From: Oscheius sp. JU75
Taxonomy: Eukaryota > Nematoda > Chromadorea > Rhabditida > Rhabditidae
DNA: 64,000 bases
Assembly: GCA_037178855.1 (NCBI GenBank)
Contig: JASJZC010000004.1
Location: 744,001-808,000 of the forward strand
Reading direction: 5' to 3'
Both the position numbers and the translations under genes were made by a program. The notes beneath the pieces are model-generated. The model was given only the letters and a program-made list of their open reading frames with translations, was not told the DNA's origin and made no database searches. This document shows, in pieces, positions 38,330 through 54,254 of the stretch (positions are counted from its first letter, which is position 1; the number at the start of each line of letters is the position of its first letter).

Positions 38330-40860
38330 TCATTTGTCCGGCATAGTCGTCTCTGGCACTTGAATGAACTCGTCTATCTCGTCCGGAATCCAGTAGAGAA
38401 ACGCTATCCAGTAGCCAATGTTGAAGATGATATATAGAGCAGGAAAAATAACCTTTGACACGTTGTCAATCCGATTCACAACCTGTAAAAGATTTTAGGG
38501 AAAGAGAAAAAAAACCAAAAACGTTTTCGCAGTCAGCAGGATTCGAACCTACGCGGGCAGAGCCCAATTGATTTCTAGTCAATCTCCTTAACCACTCGGA
38601 CATGACTGCATGAGGGCGCGCAATTTGGGTGCTGAGAGACGTCCTCACACTACTTTTTGTGGTTTTTAATACGAACATAGGCTCTTGTTTTGTAGGAAAA
38701 TAGCTCACCTTGGCCGGATCCCTCATCCTCAACTTTCTCTTCGCCTTGGCCGCCTTAACTGCCATCCGGTAGAACACTGAAAATGGGCAGATGGCTCACA
38801 AAATGAAGGAACGAGGGAGCGGCAAGTGTAAGCGTGTGTGCGTGCTGTGAGAAACTCATTTTCTCCTGGATTGAAAATGGCCGATAGTAGAGTCTCTTCG
38901 TCTGAAGGAATTAGCGAGAGAGGTAGTCAAGAGTCATAGGATCAAGACTCACTAGAAGACTGCTGCGGATTTCTCTTGTTCAGTAGCTTCTGGTACCAAG
39001 GCCTCGTGTCCTCCTCGATGTCCAGAACTGTTGTGCTCTAAAGAATAGTCAAGGCGATTATCATACTATTGACTACCACCATTGTGTCCCTGCGAGCTCC
39101 CATAAGTCCCGCAGTGAACATTCTCATCTTGTCCATCGTGGCCGTAGTCTCGAGACCCTTCAGATCATGCACCTGTTTTCGTATATACAAAATGTGGGCA
39201 TAGTTGATGACAGCATATTCGACCATGGCCGCGAAGACAAACCCGAAACAGCTCCTAAATACTTGGTTCTTTTGGCCACGGGAGATGTTTTACAAGATGT
39301 AAATGTCCAGGGCTGTAGAGTGAGACACTTTCGGCAAGTCAGTGCGTAGTCCAAAGCCAAGAGTTGACATTGAGAGCACTGTCATGATACCTGAAAGTTG
39401 TTTGGCTAAAGAGATATTGAGGAAGTGCTGAAAGAAGCCGGAATATCTATGATTCCTAGCGTTTTCTGCTGGTGCCGTGCCGTCGATAGCTCAGTTGGTA
39501 GAGCGGAGGACTGTAGCCAGTTCAGATATCCTTAGGTCGCTGGTTCGAATCCGGCTCGACGGAATGTTTTTTGTTTTCTCCTCTTATCATTTTTTGGCCT
39601 TCGCCCTGACTTACCGAGTGCTACTCTGGCCGGCGAGGCCTCCTTATTGATCCAGAAGCTGACCCAGGACATGACGACGATCAGAGTACAGGGTGTATAG
39701 ATCTGTAGCACATAGTAGCCTTGTTGTCTCTGAAGCTTGAAGTAGACTCGGAGAACTGAGGCATCTGAATAGTGTATGGTCTGGAAAGTGAGAGACAGAG
39801 ACTCACTCCTGTCAGGGTAACGGAAATCGGACATATTGTGTTCACTCTTGGTCATTCCAAGAATTTTGTACTGACTGAGCATGTTGCCCATCTTTGCGTC
39901 CAGATCCACGTCCTTCCAGTTGTAGATCATATCGTTGGTGAAGAAACCCAGCGAGCCAATCTCTATTGGACAGGCCTGACTGTCCATGGGGAACTTCCGA
40001 AGGTACATGTGGCACCGTGAGCGGATGGTCAATCTGCATTTCCCTTTTGGAAAGTTTTCAAGGGTTACCTCTGACTGACATGAACCTGACCATCGGATCT
40101 GACCCGGAACAGAATGTTTGGGACTGTCAGGGTGTGTAGATAAGAGCTCTTCCCGTTCCTGATATATGTGTCCGGGACCTAAAATCCTGTCGAGGCAATC
40201 TGTTAGCCTACCCAAATATCCTTGAGCATCTTGCTGGCAAGCGGAATCTCCGGTTTGCTTGGATTGATGGGTGTGAAAGCCAGACGACGGTCAAGCCACT
40301 TCTGACGGAAGTAGCAGTCGAGAGAGAACATCTGGTCCTGCTCCGAAATCGGGCCCATCGAACGCACACTGATGTCAATCTCCACTCGGAGAGGAGAGTT
40401 GTCTAAAACACGCAAATGTACGTGAGGGACATTTTCATTGCAACGAGCAAACTTAAACCAGCTCCCAGGCACTTTTTCTAGCCCTAGAACTCATTTTAGG
40501 GCTGATGTTCTGTACTCTACAATTCTTTTACAAAAATTGTAGTTGTAGATTTTGGCCTGCTCCTCAACATTGCAGAACACGGCTTTGGTGAACAATGCAT
40601 TCTTAGGATAAAAAATTTAGGTGGTGCGGGAGCGTGTGAAACCAATGTCATACCTGGATTCAGCGGTCGGAAGTTCTTGTCCTGGTTGAGCAGGATCGTG
40701 TCCAGAAGCTTTGTAGTGAATCGGATGAGGGTTGTATTGTAGGTGGATCTAAAAAGCCTCTATCTACTCACTTTTCTCACCTATGACTCCGTAAGGCATG
40801 CTGAGAGATGTTCTGCGATTGAAAGGCCGTGGCTAGAGAAACGAGCAGTATAAAGAGCAT
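38330..40860 (-). CDS. Cys-loop ligand-gated ion channel subunit 3 (anion type)
   Basis: This is a pentameric receptor subunit of about 505 aa. Exons on the minus strand: 40860..40781, 40748..40654, 40402..40212, 40178..40069, 40033..39615, 39390..39294, 39254..39080, 39037..38953, 38901..38856 (uncertain), 38776..38709, 38482..38330. The signal peptide is MLFILLVSLATAF. The Cys-loop pair is about C166/C180 with KFPMDSQAC. TM1 contains YVLQIYTPCTLIVVMSWVSF. The TM1-TM2 linker carries PARVALG, the signature of anion-selective (GABA/glycine/GluCl-like) receptors, and TM2 ends GFGLRTDLPKVS. TM4 is VIFPALYIIFNIGYWIAFLY. The intracellular loop junction between 38953 and 38776 does not resolve in phase, so one small exon is wrong or missing there. 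Two tRNA genes lie in its introns. The ligand cannot be told from sequence. Confidence 0.82.
38528..38609 (-). tRNA. tRNA-Ser (anticodon AGA)
   Basis: An 82-nt class II tRNA on the minus strand. The acceptor stem is GCAGTCA/TGACTGC, the anticodon loop CTAGAAA, and the long variable arm GGGCTCTGCCC is as expected for serine; the T-loop is TTCGAAT. It lies in the last intron of channel 3, on the same strand as the host gene. Confidence 0.93.
39480..39563 (+). tRNA. tRNA-Tyr (anticodon GTA) with an 11-nt intron
   Basis: The acceptor stem CCGTCGA pairs with TCGACGG and the discriminator is A. Removing ccagttcagat after position 37 leaves a normal seven-base loop CTGTAGA and a 73-nt tRNA. It lies antisense in the intron between the TM1 and TM2 exons of channel 3. 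Confidence 0.93.
40407..40590 (-). repeat. Dispersed repeat copy in a channel-3 intron
   Basis: Read on the minus strand, this has GTTCTGCAATGTTGAGG and AAATCTACAACTACAATTTT, then after a spacer AAAATGTCCCTCACGTACAT followed by TTGCGTG. The order and content match the copies at 6297 and 37384. Confidence 0.55.
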
Positions 40861-43012
40861 CCACAATTGGATGAAGTAGGGAACCCGAAATTGGGTATGA
40901 ATGAGTCCGAGAGGAGAAGGACGAGATCGTTTTCCGGGCCACTTGAAGACAATCGCGTAACTAGGTTTCGTCAAGAGAGAGAGAGAAAGAGAGAGCAGTG
41001 ATTATGCTCTCCCTGTTGTTTTCTGAAGAGAGGATCAAGAAGAGGAAGTTGTGCAGGAAAAAGATGCATGCATTCATACATTTTCTAGACGGAAAAGGAG
41101 GGGAGAAGACAAATAGTTTCCTGATTCAATAGAAATTCTTAAATTTTGATAATAAAAGACAATATTTTTTTCTCTTAAAAGGGAGACAAAGCCTCACAAC
41201 TTGGACGTAGTAATACTGAACGTATCTTCCAGAGGAAAAAGTCAAGTAATTCAAAGGCATGTCCTCCGGACGGGGACCCGCAATGACTCCCACTGGACAC
41301 ACTGGCATCTTGGCCTTTCAAGAGGTGACGTGACAGCCAAGGGGGTCAGAACAAGAACGATGATAGATAGAGTCTCCGAGTGCTTTTTAAACTTTTCTGG
41401 AATAGAAGAAAAACAGCTGAGGTTTGGGAACTGGGCCCTGGGATTTGAGTCATTTAGAAGGACACTTTGTAGCCAGTAACGCTCACAAACCCCAGCATTT
41501 AATCTGACTTTTCGAGAACAAGCGTTCATTTTCTAATCCTTTTTATTTCCTTCAGAAAGAGTTTGGTTTTGGGGTTAAAGTAAAGATACATAAAAGTACG
41601 CACATACATTTTCGGTGCGGCGAGTTAACCTATTAGATTCTCTCACCGGGATATTTTTTTTCGGATCGTATCACTTTTTATGGGGTTTCTTGTTTTAAAA
41701 ACGTGTAGCCTATGATCTACGCTACAACTTCACAGGGCACGGAAACTTTGGAAAATCACGTCTTGTGTCTCAAAAATGGTAGTCAAGTTGCGAACTTGAG
41801 CTCCCAGAACAGTGGAATTTTGAAAAGCTCTCTACTTAAAAATCTACAGTTTTGGGGGATACCTAAGGAATGAATAGATCAAGTCTTGCCTTTGCCAAGA
41901 CCAAAAAAGGGAGACCGAATCCACTTTCCTAGATCTCATTAGTCAAACAAAGAGCCGCGTTGAAAAGTCAAAAACTCGCGTCTCTCTCCTCGAGAGACAT
42001 AAAAATATCCAGAAGCAGATGTTTCTTTCCAGAGAAAGTTTAGTCCTGATCATGTGTGAACGTGTCAAATCTCCGCTCCCGGGGTCATCTGTCTCCATTT
42101 TTGACGAGTCTTCTGGAAGACTCCGCCCCAGTGGAATCGACTCCTCCCATCCTCTTTCTCCCCTCCCTTATCCAGGACGATTCTCCCCTCTTTTCGAAAC
42201 AATAGGACATAAAAGTTATATGTTTCTCTAGTCCCGGAAATTGAAGAGATGGAGTGGGAGCTTTATGGGACCTTGGAACATCGAGAGAACATCCTCATTC
42301 TTGATGCATTTCAGAATTTTTGGCTCGCCTGCAGTTTGCGAAGGGATTTTTGTAGCCTGTCCACAACCGATGATTCTCTCGAAAGCCCTTCCCTGCGTTG
42401 CTTTGACAGAAATTCCCAACGCTACAGAGAACTGATTCTACCCAACCTGACGAATCGTATTGCATGTGTTCAATCTCGTTGACATGGGCTTTTTTCCACA
42501 TTTGTCAAGTGTTATCCCAGATTAGAGTTGACATGTGTAACAGGCGCCTCTTACAAATTGTAAAGGTAGGATAACTGCCACTTCTTTGATTTGCTATTAG
42601 TACTCATATGTCTTCTGTCCAAACGAGGCTAGTTCGGTAACCTGTACATGTCACCTCTAACACACGCTTTCACAAAGTAATTGTCGGCAATAACGGCTTT
42701 AGACCGACATATACGGGAGCATCATTGACTTGGGTCAGACAATTTGTTAAGCTACACTCTCCACGAAAAACTATTGATCAAAATTGATCCAGATTGATCC
42801 GATACCAGGTCAATGCTCGAGCAAGAGACCCTTCCCCCTCCTGCTCTTTTCCACATCTTGAGACAGTCTCCCTTCTCTTTTCCCCTATATTTTCTTAACA
42901 TCTCGTCCTTTGTCTCCTTCCTTCATTGCTCCAAATTCAATTGTACCCGACTCGAGATCCTCTCCTCTCGATCAACTCCCTCTAAACTTTTTCTTTCAGT
43001 CATTTTCTCAAT
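40861..43012. other. Divergent 5' region between channels 3 and 4
   Basis: These 2.1 kb lie between two divergently transcribed receptor genes. Several short frames exist (for example 42241-42482) but none has a recognisable domain or consistent splice sites. A repeat-like element resembling the first module lies near 41700-41760. It probably holds both promoters. Confidence 0.45.
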
Positions 43013-46000
43013 ATGCGACGGGTGCGTCTTTGGGCGCAATGCATCTTCCTACCCTCATCACTATTTCTACTATTCTCATTGACTCTTGTTCGAGGGCAAG
43101 TTTGTCACATGTTCCCGTCATTATGGTCGGTTTAGGTCTGAACACTTGACAATTGACAGGGCTCGACGGAATTCTACCAACACAGAAGTCTCTTCTGCGT
43201 ATTCCAATGCCTCTAAATTACTGGCTGATCTGCTTCTGGACTACGATATTCGACTTCGACCAGGCTTTGGAGGTAAAGTTTTTTGTCAGAACGGAGCGAA
43301 GGGGACATTTGTCAGGAAAGGCTGGCTGAAGCAAGCCGCTGACACCAGAAGAGAGCGCTCTTTTTGTGGCTGGGATAAGGGTGAAGCTTTTGCACAAATA
43401 GTGCCCAGGCTGATTCATTAGGCTTGTAGTATGGGGGTGAGCCATTCCAGTTCGTGGTTTCTGTAGTTCCTGAGACAGTAGGGAGGAAGTTCGAGAGGGT
43501 TCACTTCGCTAGTTGAATGGATACTCAGCATCTTATAGTTTCTTTTCGCAGACTCTTTGGCTTAACAGAACAGTTGTGTCAAATGGACAACTTATCGCCT
43601 TTTTGTATCATCCATTGAAGCAATTTACCGGCAACGTACGGCTACATATATGCTGAAGTTCTTAGATCGAAATGGGAGTTGCATATGTACTGTCAAGGTC
43701 AAGGTATAAATGGTACCCTTGTTTAGGCATCAACGGCAAATTCTTCTTTGAGCGAACCAGAGTTTGAGAACCGGGAGCAAGTTGAACGGTAGATTATTCG
43801 CTAATGCTCCTGTCGAAGTGACTGTTCGCGTTCTCAACTGTTTGAAACTCGACTTGACCTGACTTGTCTACTCTGTTCTAGGATAACACTTGACAGTAAG
43901 CCTACAGGTGTTTTGAGTCAAGAGCTATCCGGGAAAATAGTTGATACATCTTACTGATAGACGCCTTTTGCCAATTGTACAGGTAGCACAGTGAAGAATT
44001 TGGAAAGCCAAAGATGAATTCGCTCCTTGTGTTAGACAAGACGATATTTCGCGGGGAGCACTCGTCTGTCTAACGCCGAAATTAACAAAACTCACCGGAC
44101 CAGACCATGATCTGTTGTGATAATCTTAGGACAACTCTCAAAGGGACAGTACTTTTCTTCAGTTCCATCTCTTACTTCCCAATCGCAAATGACAGTAAGA
44201 CTTCTATGAAGTTCAGAAGCCCATTCCAAGTTCTCTGATCCCTCTCTTCCTCGCCCCAATATAGTAGTTACTATCTAATTCACTCATAACCCTCATACAC
44301 TTCATGACTCCATGTTAATGACTCTTCCAGCTTGGCCAAGGAACATCTCGAGATCAAAAACACTCCCTGTATTACTGAGAAGTCTGGGGCCTCTTCTCAA
44401 TTCAGCGGACCCTCTTGCGCGTATCCGATTCGGCCAATTGCATTTTGGCAATGGGGCTACCCAAGAGAGTAGAACTCGGGATAAACTCGGGATAAACTAT
44501 TCTTGGAGCTGGTTAGAGGGTGGTCAATCCCACAGGGAGACCCGCTTTTCGAGCGTTCGAAGGTGTTTGTGTGTCGGGGGTGATGACATCTTCGACTATG
44601 TATTGTCCCTTGGGGAGCCGGGAGCGCCATTGATTTCAGGAAGATAGCCATTGGAAGTGGGAAAAAGAAGAGCAGGGGAAGGTAAAGAGTGAATGGTTTA
44701 TTCTTTGTGCAGAGTCCAGGCACAGGTCTGCCCGATCCCCGCCATCCCGATAATCTTCCAGCCTTCTTCCTCGAGCAGGTCCAAGACTTCTCGCGGGCTT
44801 AGACTCGTCACATATTCCTAAAATTTGAGTCGTGCTGTAGTCTGTTAAACGGACAGTTCTTTTAAAAAAAATTTCGCTGCGCGATGAGTTCAGTCTAGAA
44901 TTTAACAACTCGAAGTGGCGTGAAGACTGCTTGGTGAGTATTCAATGCGAACCCGCGAAATTCATATCAATGGGGTTCGCAGAGACGTTTTGGAGAAACT
45001 TCGGATTTCAGAGAGTCGATTAAAAGAATGTGATGGCCCAATTTGGAACCCGAAGTCTCTGTTCATGAAATTAGGAACTTAGACCTGCAACTTGTCTACC
45101 ATTTTTTCCGCACAAGACTTTGTTTTTCGAAGTTGACCTGTCTTGCAAGATTGTAGACCAGATTAAAATGTACGAATTTTCAGGATATGAAAAATGATGA
45201 AACCCTTGCTTTCAGTCCTAAAACCGCGCTGAGAACTCGACCTAGAATTGTGCGTCGCGCCGAAAAACTCCTTCACGTACTTTTGCGTACCGTTGCGTAC
45301 TAAAAAGAATAAACAACGTTTGTTCGTTTTGACCCAAAAGTTGTGGATAAAACTCACAGAAAACTCATTCCCGAGCTGTTTTGAAGGACTGGCTTCAAGT
45401 CTGGTCATCAGATTCTTGTCACTGTTCCCATCTCCCACAAAAGTCGGGCCGCAATTGAGGCGGATCTGTGTAGAAATAAGCAAATGGGGCATTCTGGAAG
45501 CGGGGAAGAGGGGGGACACAAACAGGTCTCTGTTCTATGATAAGGAACCAAGGTCACGCGTGAACCTGGCTTAACTGATTGGTTCTGTTTTGTAAACAAA
45601 AGATTCCAGGAGATGCTCTCCTCCTCACCATGGACATCATCATTGCCTCCTTCGACGCCATTTCGGAAGTTGACATGGTCAGTTTTGAAGGGACAGATCA
45701 CAATGTCTAGCAGATTCCTCGTGTAGGAGCTAAAGACCAGACAGAAGAATCATTCAGAGTGGTTGCAGTGCCTGTCCAGGGTGACAGATCCTACAAGAGA
45801 CAAGACACAAAACTTGATCAGAGTGAGAGAGAATTCATAGCCAGTGAGGCAAAAGACAAACCTCACACAGGTTAGTCCCAGGGTCTGTGCTGAGTGAGAC
45901 AAGGTACAACCTCTGGACAGGTTCAGACCAGACCAGTGAGAGGATGTCAGTTCCATTGCAGTTATGTCCCATATAATCTCATCTCTCCCGTCAAAATCAA

Positions 46001-48193
46001 AAAGCAGAGTCACTCACACTACGAGAGGTCCCCCGAGGCCTGAACCATGATCATAGCCGACATAAATCTTCAGGATTACACCCTGACAATGTATCTCCAT
46101 CAGTACTGGACGGACGAGCGTCTCTCCTGGTCCAGCATGATCCCCATCGATGAGATGACTCTCAGTGGAGAGTTCTCACAGTAAAGGACCTTGATACTGT
46201 ATAAGTTCATAATTTAGGAACATCTGGGTCCCGGACACGTTTCTGGCCAACGACAAGCACTCGTTTCTTCATGAGGTCACAGAGAGAAACAAGATGCTGA
46301 GAGTCAGTGGGGATGGGAAGGTGGCCTATGGGATGAGACTCACCTCAACTCTGTCCTGTTCAATGAATCTCAGGAACTTTCCATTGGATTCACAGAATTG
46401 TACTGTGGAAATTGAATCATGTAAAGTGGAAGGATAATACCATAGGGAAAAAGAATTTTCTAGATGGCTACACGACGTCCGAAGTTCTGATGAAATGGAA
46501 CATGCCACTGGCTGTTCATGGGGTCGAACAGGTACTATTTTATAAGCTTTTCACTATTGGAATGTAGCCCACGAATTTCTCTACAAGTTGAGCCTTGAAG
46601 CTTATATATTTGCCGGTTTTTGTAGCGAAACAACGGAAACTAGCGCAACTCAAGTCCCACCCGTACTGTCTCGGCGCTCAGCTTTTATGGGGTCGCTTGT
46701 TTTCGATTTTCTGGCAGTCACTACGACTCATACTTAAGGTGTGAAGAGAGTTCTGATCCTGGAAAATCAGTGGTTAGAATAAATTTTGGAAAGCCTTCCC
46801 TTGAGGAAGGCGATAAGATCTGAAAAAAATACTTTTGTTTTCTGTCGCTTTTTGTTCATTTTTTTTGAGTAAAAAGGATCAAAATGTTTTGCCGCCAGCA
46901 GGGGTCGAACCTGCGACCTTGGGCTTATTAGACCCACGCTCTAACCGACTGAGCTATGGCGGCTCACTATTGTCAGAAAATCGAGGTTGCTGATAACCTC
47001 TTCGAGTTTCAGACCACAAAATCGAGTGAAAATTATCAATAAGACCATATCTTTCAGGCGGATGTGCCCCAATTCACCATAATCGGCTACCAGACCGAGG
47101 ACAGTATAGTCAGCACGGCCACGGGCAGCTACCAGCGTCTTTCTCTCGTCTTCCAGCTCAAACGATCCGTCGGCTACTTCATCTTCCAGACCTATCTGCC
47201 CTGTGTCCTCATTGTCATGCTCAGTTGGGTCAGTTTCTGGATAAATCATGAGGCGACCTCGGCACGTGTGGCTCTCGGAATCACCACTGTCCTCACAATG
47301 ACCACGATCTCGACCGGAGTCCGACAATCACTCCCCAGGATCTCCTATGTGAAGTCAATTGACATTTACCTAGTAAGTCCGACTAGTTTTCTAACTGACT
47401 GAGACAGGTAATGTGCTTCGTGTTCGTCTTCGCAGCCTTGTTGGAATATGCCGCAGTGAACTATTCCTATTGGGGGAGGAAATGTAGACGAGCAGCTGAT
47501 GAAGGATGGCCTGTGAACGGAGCCAACAAAGAGGATCGGGAAGGAGCTGTGGACATGAAGGAATGGGGTGTACCTACAAATATCATCAATGTGAGTTTGG
47601 TATACCACCAAAATAGTGCCATCTTTCCAGGAAATTCAGAAGTCCGACTCACTGGACCCTCGAGCTCCCGCCATAGAACAGTCACCCACTCCGCTCAGCC
47701 AAAGACGACCTAGTAGTCCAATTTTGTCTCTTCGAAAAACCAAGATCGAGGTATGGGTATTAAGAAAACATTCCAGTCTTCTGTATAGTTGCAGATACCC
47801 GACTCTCCAGAATACCCTCGCTACACAACTCCGTCTCAAGGCGGTCGACCCCGGCCCAATGCTGGGAACAAGTCTGTCCCTCCCGTACAGTCACACTACT
47901 AGAATTCAGGGCTAAACGACGTTTCACGACCACTGGAGTGATTCGGAGGACGGCAAGAGTTAAAGCCTCGATCCACAACATCGGCAGGCGTGCCCGAAAA
48001 GCAATTCCGACGATTCGGGTAAGGGACGTGAACGTCATCGATAAGTACTCGCGGGTCATCTTTCCAGCCTGTTTCGTCATTTTCAAGTGAGTTACTGTAG
48101 GATACTGTAGGCACTTTCGATTTCAGCCTCTTCTATTGGGGCTACTACCTGATGCTGGCCGAGCAGACGAACAACAGGAAGGCTGTTCCGTGA
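43013..48193 (+). CDS. Cys-loop receptor subunit 4, GABA-A receptor-like (anion type)
   Basis: This subunit closely resembles GABA-A receptor subunits. Exons: a signal-peptide exon starting 43013 ([14 protein letters not shown]...), 43160..43272, 45610..45677, 46074..46180, 46218..46420, 46464..46531, 47058..47372, 47408..47590, 47631..47750, 47795..about 47850, about 47895..48086, 48127..48193. Key matches are [52 protein letters not shown] and the Cys-loop [15 protein letters not shown]. Others are the TM1 run [20 protein letters not shown], the linker [18 protein letters not shown] (TM2) and TM4 [13 protein letters not shown]. The linker and TM2 indicate a chloride channel; GABA as ligand is inferred. 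Two junctions are open: how the signal exon joins 43160, and the loop intron near 47850-47895. The first large intron holds an antisense GFRP gene and intron 46532-47057 an antisense tRNA-Ile. An AATAAA signal lies near 48209. Confidence 0.85.
44698..45492 (-). CDS. GCHFR: GTP cyclohydrolase I feedback regulatory protein (GFRP)
   Basis: The product is exactly 84 aa, the same length as human GFRP. It matches along its length: [20 protein letters not shown] at the N-terminus, [16 protein letters not shown] in the middle and [20 protein letters not shown] near the C-terminus. GFRP forms a pentamer that binds GTP cyclohydrolase I and mediates feedback inhibition by tetrahydrobiopterin and stimulation by phenylalanine. 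It thereby tunes cofactor supply for dopamine, serotonin and phenylalanine hydroxylation. Two exons, 45492..45358 and 44817..44698, are 135 and 120 nt, both in phase 0. The whole gene lies antisense inside the large intron 43273-45609 of the GABA receptor-like gene. The intron of GFRP also carries a dispersed repeat. Confidence 0.93.
45247..45300 (+). repeat. Dispersed repeat copy (hairpin module)
   Basis: The stretch GAATTGTGCGTCGCGCCGAA leads into CTCCTTCACGTACTTTTGCG and TACCG, the same module as at 6400-6445, 37384-37427 and 40410-40450. It lies in the GFRP intron. Confidence 0.5.
46658..46963. repeat. Copy B of the duplicated ~305 bp cassette carrying tRNA-Ile
   Basis: This copy starts at CACCCGTACTGTCTCGGCGC and ends at the 5' end of an intact tRNA-Ile. 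It aligns with 6783-7087. Shared phrases include TTTGGAAAGCCTTCCCTTGA and TACGACTCATACTTAAGGTG. It sits in an intron of channel 4, between the loop-B/C exons, which is not the intron position occupied by copy A in channel 1. Confidence 0.85.
46890..46963 (-). tRNA. tRNA-Ile (anticodon AAT)
   Basis: A 74-nt cloverleaf on the minus strand: acceptor GCCGCCA/TGGCGGC with discriminator A, D-arm GCTC...GAGC, anticodon stem TGGGT/GCCCA around loop CTAATAA, T-arm GCAGG TTCGACC CCTGC. It lies antisense in an intron of channel 4. Confidence 0.95.
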
Positions 48194-48454
48194 GGATAAA
48201 GACTTTCTAATAAAGGGTTTTGATCAAACCTATGGCTGTCTCTTGTCTCTATAATTAAGTTAGACTTTAAGTCGTGACTGAATCCCCAAAAGAAGAAGAG
48301 ACCCACGGCTGCTGTGAAGACTGTTGAACCGATTCAACTGACTATCTAGGCACCCCTCCCCACAAAAGAACAAGAGAATCACATCACTGAACCTTTACTC
48401 AGTTGCCAGAGATCTTGGGTGGCGAATAAATTATACACAGAGTAAGCTCGCAAA

Positions 48455-52925
<4,471 letters not shown>

Positions 52926-53189
52926 TTATTCTAGTTCATCGTTTTCACCTACTCTCATGAAGCTGTGAGAAGCGGCCGACGTGTTGCTGGTGGTAGGGGT
53001 CGGGGTGAAGATGTGAATCGTGGAGATGTCCGAGGCGAAGGAGACGTTCAGATTCTGCTTCTTCCTGTCCCCGCTGCGAAGAGCGGATTGCCGACGGCGA
53101 CGATGCCGATGAGCCTCGTCCAGATTATCCGGCAGCTCACACTGTCCATTGCAGCCGGAGCGGAGGTGGTACCTTCTGCGAGTAGACAT
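52926..53189 (-). CDS. Small basic protein, unrecognised
   Basis: A single open frame of 87 aa on the minus strand, starting MSTRRRYHLRSG and ending MRVGENDELE. The N-terminal half is Arg/His-rich (EAHRHRRRRQSALRSGDRKK); the C-terminal half is Thr/Ser/Pro-rich (FTPTPTTSNTSAASHSF). There is no signal peptide, membrane segment or known motif. The stop codon overlaps an AATAAA polyadenylation-type signal, which supports a real transcript end. An upstream coding exon is possible because an acceptor-like CTACTGGCAG lies just before. Function is unknown. Confidence 0.45.
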   Translation of the reverse strand: MSTRRRYHLRSGCNGQCELPDNLDEAHRHRRRRQSALRSGDRKKQNLNVSFASDISTIHIFTPTPTTSNTSAASHSFMRVGENDELE

Positions 53190-53689
53190 CCGAGACGACC
53201 TTCTCCTGCCAGTAGCTAGAGTCAGAAATCGCTTGGGAAGTTTACAAAGCTTTTAGTTTCAGTTACAGTAGGTTTTGGTAATTGCAATTAGGTTTGACCT
53301 GCCAAGTTCTTTTGACTTTAATGTCCAGACAGTCATTGTGGCTCGTGCTCTCGTCTGGGAAGGTCGATGTATCACTCCGCCAGGAAGTTCACCGTCAGCG
53401 ACTGGATCATCTGCCCGTAGGTTCTACCATTTGTCTCCTAAAGCGACGAGCCACCATGCTTGAATTTGGGGCGCAAAACGGTTGTAACAAACTGGCGCAT
53501 CTGTTTAAAATAACGTCCTCAAAAAGTTTTCCGAGCCTTTGATGAAAAACAAAAAGGTTTTGCGAGGCTTGAGAAACGAGCCCGCGTCCATTGTTGCGAA
53601 GTCGGAGCGCTAACTGACAAGGATAGAAATATGCGAGTGGCATGAGATAAGCAGAAAGACAGATCATCCTCACAATAACCAAGGTTCAG

Positions 53690-54218
53690 GTCTCTGATCC
53701 TGCCACCGTCGCGCCCCTCCGTGCCGCCTCCCCGTCTGACCCAGAAGCAGCGCGATGCCGAGGAGATGCTGATCACAGGAAGGACGATCTGGCGCCCGGT
53801 GCCCAAGGACAAGCAGATTCTGAGGATGTACATCTCTGCCGCTCTGTCAGTCTTCGCCGATGTCCAGCGTCCACTGTTGGAGAAGCGTCTTGGCCGCTTG
53901 CTGACCACCTTTGCCGAGACCGTCGAGGAGATTTTGCCCTTCTGGGACAAGCTTCCGCGTGAGAGTCAAGAGGCCTGGGCCTGCCGCGCCAAGGACCAGG
54001 ACGTCAAGAGTCACTATGTCTACCTGCGGATGGGCAGCTCGCAGCCCGTGAGTCCGAAGAAGACGAAGAAGAAGAAAACGGACGAGCAGGAAGAGATGGA
54101 CGACTATGAGACGGATCCGGACGAGCTGCCTGGAGAGGTTTGTGTCGAGACGGAGCAGAAGCCTATGAACTGGGTCAAGGCTGGACGTCATCTGATGCCG
54201 AGGAAGGCCTCTCTCTGA
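53690..54218 (+). CDS. Nuclear-type charged protein, terminal exon (unrecognised family)
   Basis: An open frame of 176 codons follows an acceptor-like AAGGTTCAG at 53681-53689 and ends in stop at 54218. No ATG precedes residue 30 in this exon, so an upstream exon is likely; candidates in 53275-53500 could not be joined in phase. The protein starts with a Pro-rich stretch. It continues with a helical, Arg/Trp/Phe-rich part (ITGRTIWRPVPKDKQILRMY through EILPFWDKLPRESQEAWACR), then a basic PKKTKKKK signal and an acidic segment. The FWDKLPRESQEAW helix vaguely recalls an HMG-box helix, but this is too weak to call. A good AATAAA lies at about 54254. Base composition and codon use look coding. Confidence 0.6.
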
Positions 54219-54254
54219 AGATTTCCTCACAATCTTGGACAATCTCTTTTGGAA

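Noticed and set aside
39775-39800. 26-nt intron (GTGAGT...TTTCCAG) in the channel-3 ligand domain exon
   Set aside because: Too short to be spliced and the frame is open straight through, so the exon was kept whole.
44312-44647. 111-codon plus-strand frame inside the channel-4 intron
   Set aside because: No signal, domain or splice consistency, and it abuts the 3' end of the GFRP gene on the other strand.
53940-54030. HMG-box assignment for the charged protein
   Set aside because: Only one helix (FWDKLPRESQEAW) looks similar; the first two helices and key aromatic positions are not evident.
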